A stretch of DNA of 64,000 bases from Manihot esculenta (GCF_001659605.2 NC_035161.2:28939691-29003690), one strand, 5' to 3'; numbered from the stretch's first letter, positions 39,382 to 51,434 are shown. Notes: generated by a model from the letters alone, not told the origin. Made by a program: numbers and translations.

Positions 39382-40719
39382 CTCGAAGTTGATTTGTGCT
39401 TTAAGCTTTAGTTGTAGTATTTGATTCTCATTCTATGCTGTGTGTAATTGTCTGCGGATGATAATATGGTTTTAATTTTTATCCCACTTCAATCAAGTTT
39501 TTCTCGAGATTTCTATGCAAGCTACAAGAAAAACTAAAAAAAGTAATGTTCTCCCAGTGCTTCGTCGGAGCTGGGATCCAATGTAGTACATTACGTTCAT
39601 TGAACTAGCAGGTGAGTGGCCATGGGACTTGGAATATTCATCCAGAATCAAGAAATCTCATGCTCCCACCTTTAAATCATTTATTTAATTTTTTTTCTTT
39701 TTTTTACCAAGATCTACCCACCTGGAAAAGAGATGGAGAGAGACAGATAATCCGTCAGAAAAGATGGCAAAGTCATCCAAAAACAGCGAACGAGACTGTG
39801 GAGTAACCCTGAAACCATATCCTTATTTATAGTTTCAACTGACGTGAAAGAGCCTCGTGCATGAGGTTGATGGACCACCAAAATGAAATTAATTAATGCA
39901 TATTTCTCCTGGAATAATTTTAAATTAATAAACATAAATTAAGAATCAGATTTAGTGTTTATTTTTAATTATCTTGTTACCTTATTAGTTTGATTATAAT
40001 GTTATTTTCAACTTGTTTTTGTTTAAATTAACCTAGAAACTAAAATTTAAATTTAATTTATTCTAAAATTAAGAAAATCAAGAAACTAAACTTTTAATTT
40101 TTAGACTAAATCAAGAACTCAAGAAATTTAACTTTAAGAAAGTTAAGTTTTTTAATTTTGATTTAAATCAAGAAATTTAATTTAGAAAATTTAATTTTAT
40201 TGAACTTAGTTTTGAATTAAAATTTATAAATTAATTTAATAAAAAAGTTTAAAATATACTAAATTTTTTTAATAAAATATAAATTCTTAGATTGAATTTA
40301 TTCTCCATGCGTTTCCTTTTTCTTATCTTATTTTCTACCTTCGTAATGTTAAGTTTTTTTTTCTTTTTTAAAGAAAAAACAAAGTATACATAGATCGATG
40401 ACGACTGTCACCACCTTTCCTTTATGGATATATCCCGATTAGGTAAAGCCTTAAACTTTAATAAGTGGATTAGGTACAATAGGCACTTCGTCTTTTGACT
40501 GATGGAGTGCCACGTGGAAGAGAGGAGAAAAGAAATTGACTAATTAAAAAATTTATCATTCAAAGTTCGTAAAAGAAGACGTTATACTTTCCTTCTTATT
40601 ATACATACTACTTTTAAAATTTGTAAGTGAGTGTTTTACTTTTAAGAAATTTATAATTTAGTGATGAAATATTATCTATTATTAATAATTTAATTTTTAT
40701 ATATTTAAAAAAAATTTTA
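39382..40719. other. 3' flank of LIL3 and AT-rich spacer
   Basis: The first about 150 bp should be the LIL3 3' UTR. The remainder shows no gene or bounded repeat. Confidence 0.4.
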
Positions 40720-40728
40720 TTAATAAAA

Positions 40729-41836
40729 GGGAAAATTACTTTGTAGTCCCTGAGGTTTAACGTAATTAACACTTCTGTCCCTCTATTTTGGCGACCCAAC
40801 ACTTAAGTCCCTCACTTTTCTTTCTGTCCAAATTCGTAGTCCTTCCGTCCAAAATAGCCGTTTGGGACATGTGAATTGACAAAATTAACCCTCTTCTTCT
40901 TCTTCTTCTTCTTCTTCTTCTTCTTCTTCTTCTTCTTCTTCTTCTTCTTCTTCTTCTTCTTCTTCTTCTTCCTACCATTTCTGCAACTTTTTCTTCTTCT
41001 TCTTTCTTCTTTCTTCTTTCTTCTTTCTTCTTCTTCTTCTTCTTCTTCTTCTTCCTACTCTTTCTGCAGCTTTTTCTTCTTCTTCTTCTTCTTCTTCTTT
41101 TTCTTCTTCTTCTTCTTCCTACTCTTTCTTCTTCTTCTTCTTCTTCTTCTTCTTCTTCTTTTTTTCTTCTTCTTCTTCTTCTTCTTCTTCTTCTTCTTCT
41201 TCTTCTTCTTCTTCTTCTTCTTCCTACTCTTTCTTCTTCTTCTTCTTCTTCTTCTTCTTCTTCTTCTTCTTCTTCTTCTTTTCTGCAACTTTTTCTTCTT
41301 CTTCTTTCTTCTTTCTTCTTTCTTCTTTCTTCTTCTTCTTCTTCTTCTTCTTCTTCTTCCTACTCTTTCTGCAGCTTTTTCTTCTTCTTCTTCTTCTTCT
41401 TCTTTTTCTTCTTCTTCTTCTTCCTACTCTTTCTTCTTCTTCTTCTTCTTCTTCTTCTTCTTCTTTTTTCTTCTTCTTCTTCTTCTTCTTCTTCTTCTTC
41501 TTCTTCTTCTTCCTACTCTTTCTTCTTCTTCTTCTTCTTCTTCTTCTTCTTCTTCTTCTTCTTCTTCTTCTTCTTCTTCTTTTTTTCTTCTTCTTCTTCT
41601 TCTTCTTCTTCTTCTTCTTCTTCTTCTTCTTCTGGAATTTCACGTTGAAAGAAGGGCATTTTTGGAAAAAATCATCACATCTCACTTTTGACTCTTTGAC
41701 CAAACGGTTTAAATGGACAGAAGGATTACGAATTTGGACGGAAGAGAAAGTGAGGGACTTAAGTGTTGGGTCGCCAAAATAGAGGGACAGAAGTGTTAAT
41801 TACGTTAAACCTCAGGGACTACAAAGTAATTTTTCC
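40729..41836. mobile_element. Fold-back (MULE-type) element filled with a TTC microsatellite
   Basis: Arms of about 135-145 bp (40729-40870 and 41690-41836) are inverted copies of each other, from GGGAAAATTACTTTGTAG and TCCCTGAGGTTTAACG through GACCCAACACTTAAG to GTCCAAATTCGTA. The identical 9-bp sequence TTAATAAAA stands directly outside both ends (40720-40728 and 41837-41845). Long terminal inverted repeats plus a 9-bp duplication fit Mutator-like elements. The interior is almost entirely a pure/interrupted TTC repeat of about 740 bp. There is no transposase. Confidence 0.85.
40891..41632 (+). repeat. (TTC)n microsatellite, about 740 bp
   Basis: TTC units interrupted by recurring spacers CCTACTCTTTCTGCA and CTTTCTTCTTT. 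The order of spacers repeats (about 40973-41170 and 41281-41480), so a larger block of about 300 bp has itself been duplicated. Long Phe/Leu/Ser or Lys/Arg frames across it are artefacts. Confidence 0.95.
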
Positions 41837-41845
41837 TTAATAAAA

Positions 41846-42322
41846 TTTTTCTTTAATATATTTTTACTATTAAAAATATAATAAAAAATTAAATTACGCT
41901 TCCTTTTCTCTTCTTTCTCCTTTTTTTTTTTCACTTCTTCCTCTTTTTCTTCGGTTTTTGTTTTTTATAAAAGAAGAGAACGAGGCGATTCTTCTTTTTT
42001 TCGTTATCACATTTTCTTCTCCTTTTCATTCTTTTTCTTCTTTTTTTTTTCTTTTTCTTTTTTTTTAAAGAGGAGGAGGATGGACTATTTCATTGATGGG
42101 AAAAACGATAAGGACATTTTAATAGATTTGAAAAAAAATGAAGACATTTTAATATATCTGAAAAAAATAAGGACGTTTTAATATATTTCTGAAAATATAG
42201 GAACTAACTTGTTAATAATAGCAATACCTAAAGACTAAATAAGGAATTTTATTTGAGAGCAAAATTGAGTTTTAAAAATATTCTATTTCATTTCTCATCT
42301 ATTTTTAATGGAAAAGAAAACG
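41846..42322. other. Spacer with a short tandem repeat
   Basis: T-rich sequence, then three to four roughly 33-bp units containing AAGGACATTTTAATA and TTGAAAAAA (42087-42200). Related sequence occurs at 53746-53830 on the far side of the Gypsy insertion. Confidence 0.5.
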
Positions 42323-42327
42323 AAAAC

Positions 42328-44638
42328 TGTAACGACCCGAAAATCGGACCGCTATCGGCGCTAGGATCCAGATCGGCTTAAGGCCGCCCGGACCCGTAGC
42401 AAGCCTAACATATAACCTGTAAACCTGTATAATCCCATACATGATCAACAACATACATAAAATTTTAAACTTTTCTTTCCATTCATACACCAAGCTCAAC
42501 CTGTGCATGCACTGTACATAACATAAATCATAAACATTGATCCCTCTGTGGGATTTAACAGTGCCCCCAAATGGGTGACATAACATATGTTGAGTTGGTT
42601 TACATAGACATCATAAAAATCTCTAAGATCATGTATTAAAAGGGATAACAACAATCTATGGTCAAGCACACCTCTAACATCCATAAACATCATCTCATTA
42701 CATATCTAAACTATACTTTTACATTACATCATAATCATTTATCATGTCCACACTAACTATTACATAAACAAAACTTCGTTACTCTATTCGAACTCCTGCT
42801 CTATCCTGTACCTGCAAGCCTGGGGGTAAAGGGAGAGGGGTGAGCTAAAAGCCCAGTGAGTAGGACTATAAAAACATATTAACACTATGCTCCATGAAAT
42901 GCATCATAACACAGATAATTCACATAAGGGTTGGGTGAACTTGTCACCAATTAGTCCCAACTAACTCTGTGCCAGGCCGTAGCATGGGGTCCTGGTCTTC
43001 CTGTCATAACATACATTACTTACCATTACCCCAGGGCCTCCTCTGGGGTCCTGGTCTTCGAGTCCCATAACCGTGCCAGGCCGTAGAATGGGGTCATGGT
43101 CTTTCCTTACTCTGTGCCAGGCCGTAGAATGGGGTCCTGGTCTTCCTGTCAGGGACTAATTGGGTCATCCAATATTCACCCACATCAACAACAAATGATG
43201 CAATGCGGCATATTCGTGAAAACTAATGCAATCATCCTATTGCATAATCATGATGCATGAAACATGATAGAAACATTTGATTTCTCAATTTAAAAGATTA
43301 AGTTTAGTTCCACTCACCTCTGGCTGACTCTGACAACACCGAAGCAGCTGAACTCACTACTGGGGTCCTCGGTTCCTCGGGTCCGAACCTACACAGGTGG
43401 ACTCAAATGAGGGACCAAACATACTAGAACATACCTCTAAACTACTCTCAAAAACCCCCTAAAACATCATGAAATAACCATAGAAAAACATGCAAGGGAG
43501 GCCTGGACAGGGCACTTTCGGCGGCAGGTTCGGCGGCCGAAAGTCCCTCCAGAGCCGAAAGTCAGGCAGGTTCGGCGGCACCTTCGGCGGTCGAAACTCC
43601 CAGACAGAGACGAAACTCATGCATGTTCGGCGGCACTTTCGGCGGCCGAAACTACCAGACAGAGACGAAAGTCTCCTTTCGGGGGCAGGCTTTGGCAGCC
43701 GAAAGGCTTGCCTCCCCAGCCATGTTCGGCGGCCGAAAGTCCTTCGGCTGCCGAACCTGGTTTCTGCCAAAGGGCAGAAACTTGACTCCTTTTGCACATT
43801 TCGTCTCCAAACCTTCCAAACATGCATCAAACCTATTCTACAACACACAAACACAAGCATACATGCTCCTAGGGGCCTCAAATCATCATAAACCCTATCT
43901 ACAACACATCAAGCATCCACATTGTTCAAGAACACACATTAAACCCATAAACATAACCATAACCTAAACATGCATTCTACCCCCATAGATCTACTTAAAA
44001 CTTACTTAAAACATGCAATGAGCTTAAGATCGGCTCTTACCTCTTGAAGACCGAGAGAGAGACGACCTAAAACTCGGAGGTGGAAGAGATTGGGTTCTTG
44101 AACCTCCAAGCTCCAAAACTTTGCTCAAAAGCTCAAATCTTCAAAACAAAGTTAAAACAAATGAAAATCTTGAAAGATCTAGAGGAAGAACATCAAAGAT
44201 TGGTGAGGGACGGCGGAGAACTCACCCTGGCCGAAAATGGGAAAAAAGCTCGCCCGTTTTCGGCTAAGGGACCCTTTTATAGTGGCTGGCCAGGCCACGT
44301 TCGGGGGCCGAACGTGCCTCCGCATGCATGCCATGTTCGGTGGCCGAACTTGAGGTTCGGCGGCCGAACCTGGACTTCCCTCACTTATGCCTTCGGGGGC
44401 CTAAGGCTCACCCGAAAAGCATGCATGTTCGGCGGCCGAACTTTGAGTTTCGGCGGCCGAACCTGAGTTTTCCTCCAATGCTATTTTCATGCAAAAACTC
44501 ATTTTCTTTCATGCTTAAAACATAAAACACATTAAAACATTTTATAAAAACATGGTTCTACCCTTCTAGAGGTCTCCGACACCCGAAATTCCACCGAACG
44601 GTAGGAATTCCGATACCGGAGTCTAGCCGGGTATTACA
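42328..44638 (-). repeat. 3' LTR of the Gypsy element
   Basis: Next to the polypurine tract. It contains tandem CCAGGCCGTAG..GGGGTCCTGGTCTT units (42970-43150) and two clusters of TTCGGCGGCCGAA palindromes. ORFs inside are products of these repeats, not genes. Confidence 0.95.
43510..43765. repeat. Cluster of TTCGGCGGCCGAA palindromes in the 3' LTR
   Basis: Several full or near copies of the 13-bp palindrome lie within about 250 bp, often preceded by GCATG. The 5' LTR has the same cluster at about 52617-52872; a second cluster lies at about 44299-44462 (and 53406-53550). Confidence 0.9.
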
Positions 44639-44652
44639 TTCTTCCCCCCTTA
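44639..44652 (-). other. Polypurine tract
   Basis: The minus strand reads TAAGGGGGGAAGAA directly before the 3' LTR, the expected plus-strand primer. Confidence 0.85.
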
Positions 44653-44735
44653 AGAACATTCGTCCCCGAATGTTCCTCAACTAGCACATGCATAGAGTCA
44701 TCACATCATACACATAAAACATATAGAGACTAACC

Positions 44736-45554
44736 TTAAAAGAGATGAGGATATTGCCGGAGCATAGACTCCCATGTCTCCCAAGTGCACTATTCCATAT
44801 TGTGGTGGTTCCAAAGGACTTTCACCATCGGGATTTCCTTGTTCCTTAGCTTTCTGATCTGGGTGTCTAGGATCCGTACTGGCTGTTCCACATAGGTGAG
44901 ATCTTCTTGGATCTCCACATCAGGCTCACTAAGAACCTTGCCCGGATCTGACACGAACTTTCTCAACATAGAAACATGGAAAATCGGATGGATTCTTTCC
45001 ACTGAAGCAGGTAAATCCAGCTTGTACGATACGTTCCCAATCTTTTGCAAGACTTCAAAGGGTCAGATGTACCGTGGAGCCAGCTTACCTTTCTTTCCAA
45101 AGCGAACCACTCCTTTCATAGGAGACACCTTGAGCAATACCAAATCCCCCTCCTGAAACTCTACTAGTCTTCTGCGGATGTCTGCATAACTCTTCTGTCT
45201 GCTTGCAGCAGTCTTGATTCTTTCTCTGATTAAGGGTACCACCCTGCTGGTGATCTCTATTAGCTCAGGCCCTGCCAAGGCCTTTTCTCCAACTTCTTCC
45301 CAGCAAACAGGTGATCTGCACTTCCTTCCATATAAAGCTTCATATGGAGCCATCCCGATGCTAGCATGATGGCTGTTATTGTAGGCAAACTCCACTAAAG
45401 GTAGATGCTGCCTTCAAGAACCGCCAAAGTCCAGCACACACATTCTTAGCATATCTTCTATGGTCTGGATGGTCCTCTCTGATTGTCCGTCTGTCTGAGG
45501 ATGGAAAGCAGTGCTAAAATCCAACCTGGTACCGATGGCATCTTGCAGACTCCG
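44736..45554 (-). pseudogene. Gypsy integrase C terminus and chromodomain-like tail
   Basis: Same frame, broken by TGA (45414-45416), TGA (45063-45065) and TAG (44790-44792). It shows MAPYEALYGRKCRSP, KIGNVSYKLDLP, HPIFHVSMLRKFV, and the chromodomain-like ILDTQIRKLRNKEIPMVKVL followed by W..W motifs. It ends with TAA at 44736. No frameshift is needed along the whole pol. Confidence 0.85.
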
Positions 45555-46619
45555 CTAAAACCTGGAGGTGAACTGGGGTCCTCTATCTGACACTATAGAA
45601 ACAGGAACCCCATGCAGCCTGACGATCTCATCAACGTATACCTGCGCCAACTTGTCCACAGAATAGCCACTCCTGACAGGGATGAAGTGAGCAGATTTGG
45701 TGAGTCTGTCCACAATCACCCATATGGAGTCCAATCTGTTGGACACTGCCGGTAACCCCACTACGAAGTCCATAACTATATTCTCCCATTTCCACTCTGG
45801 AATAGGTAGCGGGTTAAGTATTCCAGCCGGCTTCTGATATTCCAGCTTCACCCTCTGACATACTTCGCAGGCTGACACAAACTGTGCCACTTCTATCTTC
45901 ATAGCTGGCCACCAATAAACTTTCTTCAGATCTTGATACATCTTGGTGGCTCCGGGGTGAACGCTGTACCTTGCATTATGAGCCTCTCTCATAATGTCTC
46001 CTTTTAGCCCTATGTCATCTGGTACACACAGTCGACTCCCATAGCGGAGGATCCCCTTACTGTCAAATCGGAACTCACTGTCCTTGCCTGACTGAACAGT
46101 CCTGGCAATCTTCACTAACTCTGGGTCCTCATGCTGTTTCTGAGCCACCTGCTCCAGAAACACGGGTGTCACTTTCATCTGAGCAACCAAAGCACCTGTA
46201 CCTGACAACTCCAACTGTAGACCTTCATCAATGAGCTTGTAAAACTCCTTCACCACTGGTCTCCTCTCTGCCGTGATGTGGGATAGACTGCCTAGTGACT
46301 TCCGGCTTAGGGCGTCTGCCACAACATTCGCCTTACCCGGATGGTACTGAATCTTGCAATCATAGTCACTCAGCAGCTCTACCCATCTTCTCTGTCTCAA
46401 GTTTAAATCTCTTTGACTCAGGATGTACTGCAGGCTCTTATGATCTGTAAAGATCTCACATTTTACCCCATAGAGGTAGTGCCTCCACATCTTGAGTGCA
46501 AAGATTACTGCTGCCATCTCTAGGTCATGTGTGGGGTAATTTAACTCGTGCTTCTTTAGTTGTCTAGAAGCATAAGCAATCACCCTTTCATTCTGCATTA
46601 GCACACAACCCAATCCCAC
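45555..46619 (-). pseudogene. Gypsy RNase H and integrase part
   Basis: RNase H ([40 protein letters not shown]) is followed by the integrase zinc-binding region (CEVCQRVK) and the catalytic core with MDFVVGLP and [15 protein letters not shown] at 45555-45557 replaces the Trp codon normal after TSRF. Confidence 0.92.
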
Positions 46620-47465
46620 TTAGGATGCATCACAGAACACTGTGAAGTCCTCATTGCTAGCTGGCAGAGCTAGCACTGGTGCTGAAGTCAACCTCTTCTT
46701 AAGCTCTTCAAAACTCTCTTCGCACTGGTCGGTCCACACAAACTTCTGATTCTTCCTGGTTAATCTGGTCAGAGGAGCTGCAATTTTTGAGAAGTCCTGA
46801 ACGAACCTCCTGTAGTAACCTGCCAAACCCAAGAAACTTCTAATCTCTGTCACTGAAGTGGGTCTAGGCCAGTTAGCCACATCTTCTACCTTCTTGGGGT
46901 CTACCTCTATTCCATTTTCTGACACCACATGCCCCAAGAATGAAATGCTCCTCAGCCAGAACTCACACTTAGAGAACTTGGCATACAAGTCATGTTCCCT
47001 TAAGGTCTGCAGAACCAACCTCAGATGATGGGCATGCTCTTCTGCATTCCTGGAATACACCAAGATATCATCAATGAAGACAATAACGAAGTGATCCAGG
47101 TACTGGCTAAACACTCTATTCATGAGATCCATGAATGCTGCAGGGGCGTTGGTTAACCCGAACGGCATCACAAGGAACTCAAAATGCCCATATCTGGTCT
47201 TGAAAGCTGTCTTTGGCACATCTTCTTCTCTGATCCTCAGCTGATGATACCCAGATCTCAGATCTATTTTGGAGAAACAACCCGCTCCTGCTAGCTGGTC
47301 GAATAGATCGTCGATCCTTGGCAATGGGTACCTATTCTTAGTAGTGACTTTGTTCAACTGCCTGTAGTCGATACAAAGTCTAAGGGATCCATCCTTCTTT
47401 CTCACAAACAAAACTGGAGCACCCAAGGGTGAGGTACTCGATCGGATGAAGCCCTTGTCTACCAG
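46620..47465 (-). pseudogene. Gypsy reverse transcriptase part of the polyprotein
   Basis: Continues the reading frame on the other side of the nested LTR ([17 protein letters not shown]). Hallmarks are [10 protein letters not shown], the catalytic FIDDILVYS (a variant of YxDD), [11 protein letters not shown] and [12 protein letters not shown]. It ends at an in-frame TAA (46620-46622) just after VFCDAS, where a Lys codon is usual. Confidence 0.92.
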
Positions 47466-48911
47466 TGATCAAGCATAATTTAGCCACATTTTTATTATAT
47501 TTTCTACTGTTTATTTACACATTTTTCTAGCTTAATTTGTGTTTTTGATATGTTTTTACAGAAAAGGAAGAAATTGGAAAGTTAGAGAAAAAGTGAAGAA
47601 AAAGCTGGAAAAGTGATTGGGTCAAAGTGACTTGCCCAAGTCACTCGCAGGAACTGGCCAAGTCGCTCGCAGAAACAAAGACAGAAACTGGACTAAACCC
47701 CAGGAAGCGATTGGGGCAAAATGAGCAAGTGATTTGCCCAAATCACTTGCAGAATCTGCCCAAATCACTTTAATAACAGAAAATACAGCAGAGGCGGGAA
47801 AAGAGCAGAAAATCCAAATTCAAAGGAAAGAAGTCCAAGTCCACTTCAAACACCACAAGATCAGTCCCAAGAGCCACGCCCCTCATTTAGAGAGTTCCAT
47901 TCTCAATCAAACACAAAATTCAAAGAGGAATCAAAGACTACAAAGAAGACCAAATCAAATTAAGATTACAAAACCCTAATCAAATTGGACTTGGGACTCT
48001 CCAGCTATAAAAGGGCAGCATCAAAGGCATCTGATCATCTCTTTCAGCATCTGCCATCCTCGGAAATTCTCCAGCAACACAGCAGAAATTATCCTTCTTT
48101 TCTTTCTTCTTCCTTTTGTGATTTTGTCCACCATGAGTGGCTAAATCCAACCTTTTCTAGTTGAAGTTGGTGAATTTCAGATTTGTGATGAATTGGGAGA
48201 TTTAAATCTCCATTATTAAACTTCTATTTATTTTCAATATTTATGCAATTTGATCTTTCTATAATTGTTGCTTTGCTTTTAGAATCAATTTAGGCCTATT
48301 GCTTTTAATTGCTTAAGTAACAATTGTTTGAATAATTTAGGTCCGTAATTGCTTAGATTATTTAAACACACATTTAATCAAGTTGCATAATCTAAACTTG
48401 ACCACGCGGTTGGCAAGGTTAGAATTAGGTTTCTCTAAGTCTTAATGCAGTTGACAGTTGTTCGATGCTACAATGCCCCAAGGACGTTCCTTGGCAACTT
48501 GTTGATTAGTGTTTGATTAGCGAACGTTTCCTAATCAAACTAGAACTAAGGAGGAATTTGGATTGTGAGAAGCGTCTTCCACATCCTAAACTAATTTATT
48601 GAAATAAATAGGAGTATCGAAAAGATCAATGATCAATTCTAAACAAACTGAAATAGATCCATTCTTCAACTAGAATTCTTCTCCTATTGAAATTCTCATC
48701 TATTTAAATTATCGCTTTCTCTTGCTATTTAGTTTTAATCATCAAAACAAAACCCCCCTCTTTTAATTTCTTATTATTCACTTGTCCAAGTCATTAGTAG
48801 GAAAATCCGTAGTGTCAAATCCCTGTGGTTCGACCCTATTGCCACTATCTACAAGTTAATTGTTGATTGTTTAATAGGTTTATTTTTGACGGCTTCGACA
48901 ACCGTTTATCA
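47466..48911 (+). mobile_element. Solo LTR nested inside the Gypsy pol gene
   Basis: 1,446 bp starting TGATCAAGCATAATTTAG and ending CGACAACCGTTTATCA. The duplicated target ACCAG is at 47461-47465 and 48912-48916. Removing the insert and one ACCAG restores the pol reading frame, which proves both borders. There are no internal domains, PBS or second LTR, so it is a solo LTR left by recombination. The wording near the end (AAATCCCTGTGGTTCGACC) is common in LTRs of large plant Gypsy elements of Tat/Athila type. A truncated copy lies at 15749-16765. The strand is assumed from the end wording. Confidence 0.9.
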
Positions 48912-48916
48912 ACCAG

Positions 48917-51205
48917 TTCCTGTAACTCCTCCTTCAACTCTTTCAATTCTGCTGGTGCCATCCTGTAAGGAGGGATAGAGATCGGTCGGGTTCCAGGCAT
49001 CAGTTCTATCTCAAACTCTATCTCCCTAGCAGGTGGTAAACCTGGCAGCTCGTCTGTGAACACATCTAAGAACTCTCTAACCACTAGCACCGAGGCGGGC
49101 TCTCTAACCTGACTGCTAAGCTCTCTCACATGAGCCAAATACCCCTGACATCCCTTCCTAAGCAACCTACGAGCTTGAAGAGCTGATATCAAACCTCTAG
49201 GTGTACCCCTCCTGTCTCCTCTGAAGACAACCTCAGACCCATCCTGACCTCTAAACCTGACTACTTTGTCCCTGCAGTCCAAGGTAGCACCATGGGTAGA
49301 TAACCAGTCCATCCCTAGAATGACGTCAAAAACTGTCAAATCTAGAACCACTAGGTCGGCGGAGGACAAGCATCTTCTCTCAACAAACACAGGACTACAC
49401 TGGCAGACTGACTCTGCCACTGATGGATCACACTTGGGTCCACTGACCCAGAGAGGACACTCTAACCCAGAAGTCATCAGACCCAGCCTCCCCACGGCTC
49501 TCGGAGCAATAAAAGAATGAGATGCACCAGGGTCCATCAAGGCATACACATCTGAACAACCAATGATTAAGTTACCTGCCACCACGGTGTTAGATGCATT
49601 TGCCTCCTGCTGTGTCATTGTGAAGATCCGAGCTGGAGCTGATGGACCTTCACCTCTGAAACCCGCTGAAGAAGAGGCTGCCCCTCTCCCTCTGCCTCTG
49701 CCACTGGCCTGAGTCATGGCTGGAGCTGCTGGCTGCGCTACACTGCCTGAAGCTGTCTGCTGGGACTGAGCCATCGGGACTGCTCTTGGACATTCTCGAG
49801 CCATGTGCCCCTCCTGACCACATCTGAAGCAGGCGTTCGTCCCAAACCGACATACTCCCTTGTGTGGCCTACCACACCTCGCACAAACTGCATTATCCGC
49901 ACCAGAGCTTGAGCCACTCCCAAATCCTAGACTGGACTTGACTTTGCTCCAGAACTTATTCTTCTTACCCTTGGGCTTACCCAATCTCTTACTGCCTGAA
50001 GCTGCTGCACTCAGGGTAGAGGGATCTAACCTTCCCCCACCCGGAGTTTTAGGACCAGAAGACTGTGCCACTGACTGCTTAACTGTCCCCTGAACGATGG
50101 CACTGGCCTCCATTTTCCTGGCCATATCTACTATGGCATGGAAGCTCTCCCTGTCCACTGACTGAATCAAGGAGGAATACCTGGAATGAAGTTTCATGAC
50201 ATACCTCCTTGACCTCTTCGAATCTGTATCCAGACTCTGCCCAGCAAAAGGCAACAGCTCCAAGAATTTGTCGGTGAACTCCTCTACACTCATCTCATCA
50301 GTCTGCCTCAACTGCTCAAACTCTATCATCTTCAGCTCCCTTGAACTATCTGGGAAAGCCCATCCTGCAAACTCTTCCCAAGACATGCTGTCTACTCTCG
50401 GGTTCACATAATTCTTGAACCACTCTCGTGCCTTCTTGCACTTAAGCGTGAACCCAGCCATCTGAATGGCTCTACTATCATCAGCCCCAATCTCATCTGT
50501 GATCACTTTAACCCTTTCAAGATACACAAATGGGTCATCCCCTTTTTCATACTGAGGAGCACCCAGTTTCATGTAGTCAGTCATCTTGACCTTGCTCCCA
50601 CTGGCTGAACTAGGTCTAGAAGGTTGAGTAACTGGGGCTGCTGGTTCTGTAGGTGGTGGAGGTGGTGCAACATTTTCTGAGGCAGGGTTTGCTGGGTTTG
50701 GATAGTAAGGTGGGGGTGGATACATTGGGTATTGTGAATATGGTGGGTAGTAGGGTGGGTATGGCATCTGTGTGGGATAGGGGGTGAAGCTAGGGTAATC
50801 CGATGTACCTCCCATCGAATACCCGGGATTTTGTGAGAAGTGTGGGTAGTGGGGTGGCTGAACAAATCCCGAGGCCTGAGTGCCTCCTTGGGACTCTCCC
50901 ATTCCCTCTTCTGACATGCTAACTCCCAGATTGCCATCCCTCCTCTGCTCTACATCCATATCATCCCCCAAGTCTTCAGACATTCCTCCCTGAACTGTTC
51001 CCCTCACTGATCTGCTCCTACCCAGATCCAGAGACCTTCTAGGGTCCCTTACTGCCCTTTCTCTGTTAGACCTACTAGACATTGCCCTAGGCAATGTAGG
51101 AGGACGGGCGCTCATGCCCTCATCCTCAGGTGGCACTCCAGTCAATCGTGCAGATCGACGAGTTCCCCTCATCCTGCTTTCTGAAAGACAGCACATAACA
51201 AGCAA
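48917..51205 (-). pseudogene. Gypsy gag-protease part of the polyprotein
   Basis: An uninterrupted frame of about 763 residues up to the nested insertion. The translation probably starts at the MRGTRRSARLTG methionine (residue 12) rather than at 51205. A Pro/Tyr-rich stretch (about 117-198) precedes the capsid part (about 205-360). Two zinc knuckles follow (CARCGRPHKGVC and CFRCGQEGHMARECP, about 441-473). The protease has LMDPGASHSF (about 556-565), a DPGA variant of D(S/T)GA, and later ILGMDWL. The frame then runs into the linker before the reverse transcriptase (EELQELV), where the solo LTR cuts it. Confidence 0.9.
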
Positions 51206-51417
51206 ACATTAGCATCATATGGTTCATGTGGGCACACATGAACCCTCATCACATATCATCACATATCATTAATGCACATGCATATAATCATGGCATTTCA
51301 CATCATCATGCAAGATAGGACTCCACATCCTATCCTAGTGGACATGATCTTCCTATTGTGCTTGACCTTCTATAACATCTATGAGCCCGACACTCTAGGT
51401 CCGACCATATGAACCTA

Positions 51418-51431
51418 GGGCTCTGATACCA
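51418..51431 (-). other. Primer binding site (initiator tRNA-Met type)
   Basis: The minus strand reads TGGTATCAGAGCCC, three bases inside the 5' LTR border. Confidence 0.88.
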
Positions 51432-51434
51432 TTC

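Noticed and set aside
40876..41703. Long open frames of Phe/Leu/Ser or Lys/Arg/Glu across the TTC repeat
   Set aside because: They are translations of a microsatellite in all frames; no start context, domain or gene structure supports them.
43510..43765. Repeated palindromes resembling a CRISPR-like array
   Set aside because: The genome is a plant nuclear one, spacing is irregular and the array lies inside an LTR.
43459..44525. Open frames of 65-140 codons in both LTRs, with Arg/Pro/Gly-rich products
   Set aside because: They lie in non-coding LTR sequence, occur in both LTRs and on both strands, and result from the GC-rich palindromes.
50581..50937. His/Pro-rich frame of 118 codons on the minus strand within gag
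   Set aside because: It is a shadow of the Pro/Tyr-rich part of gag in another frame.
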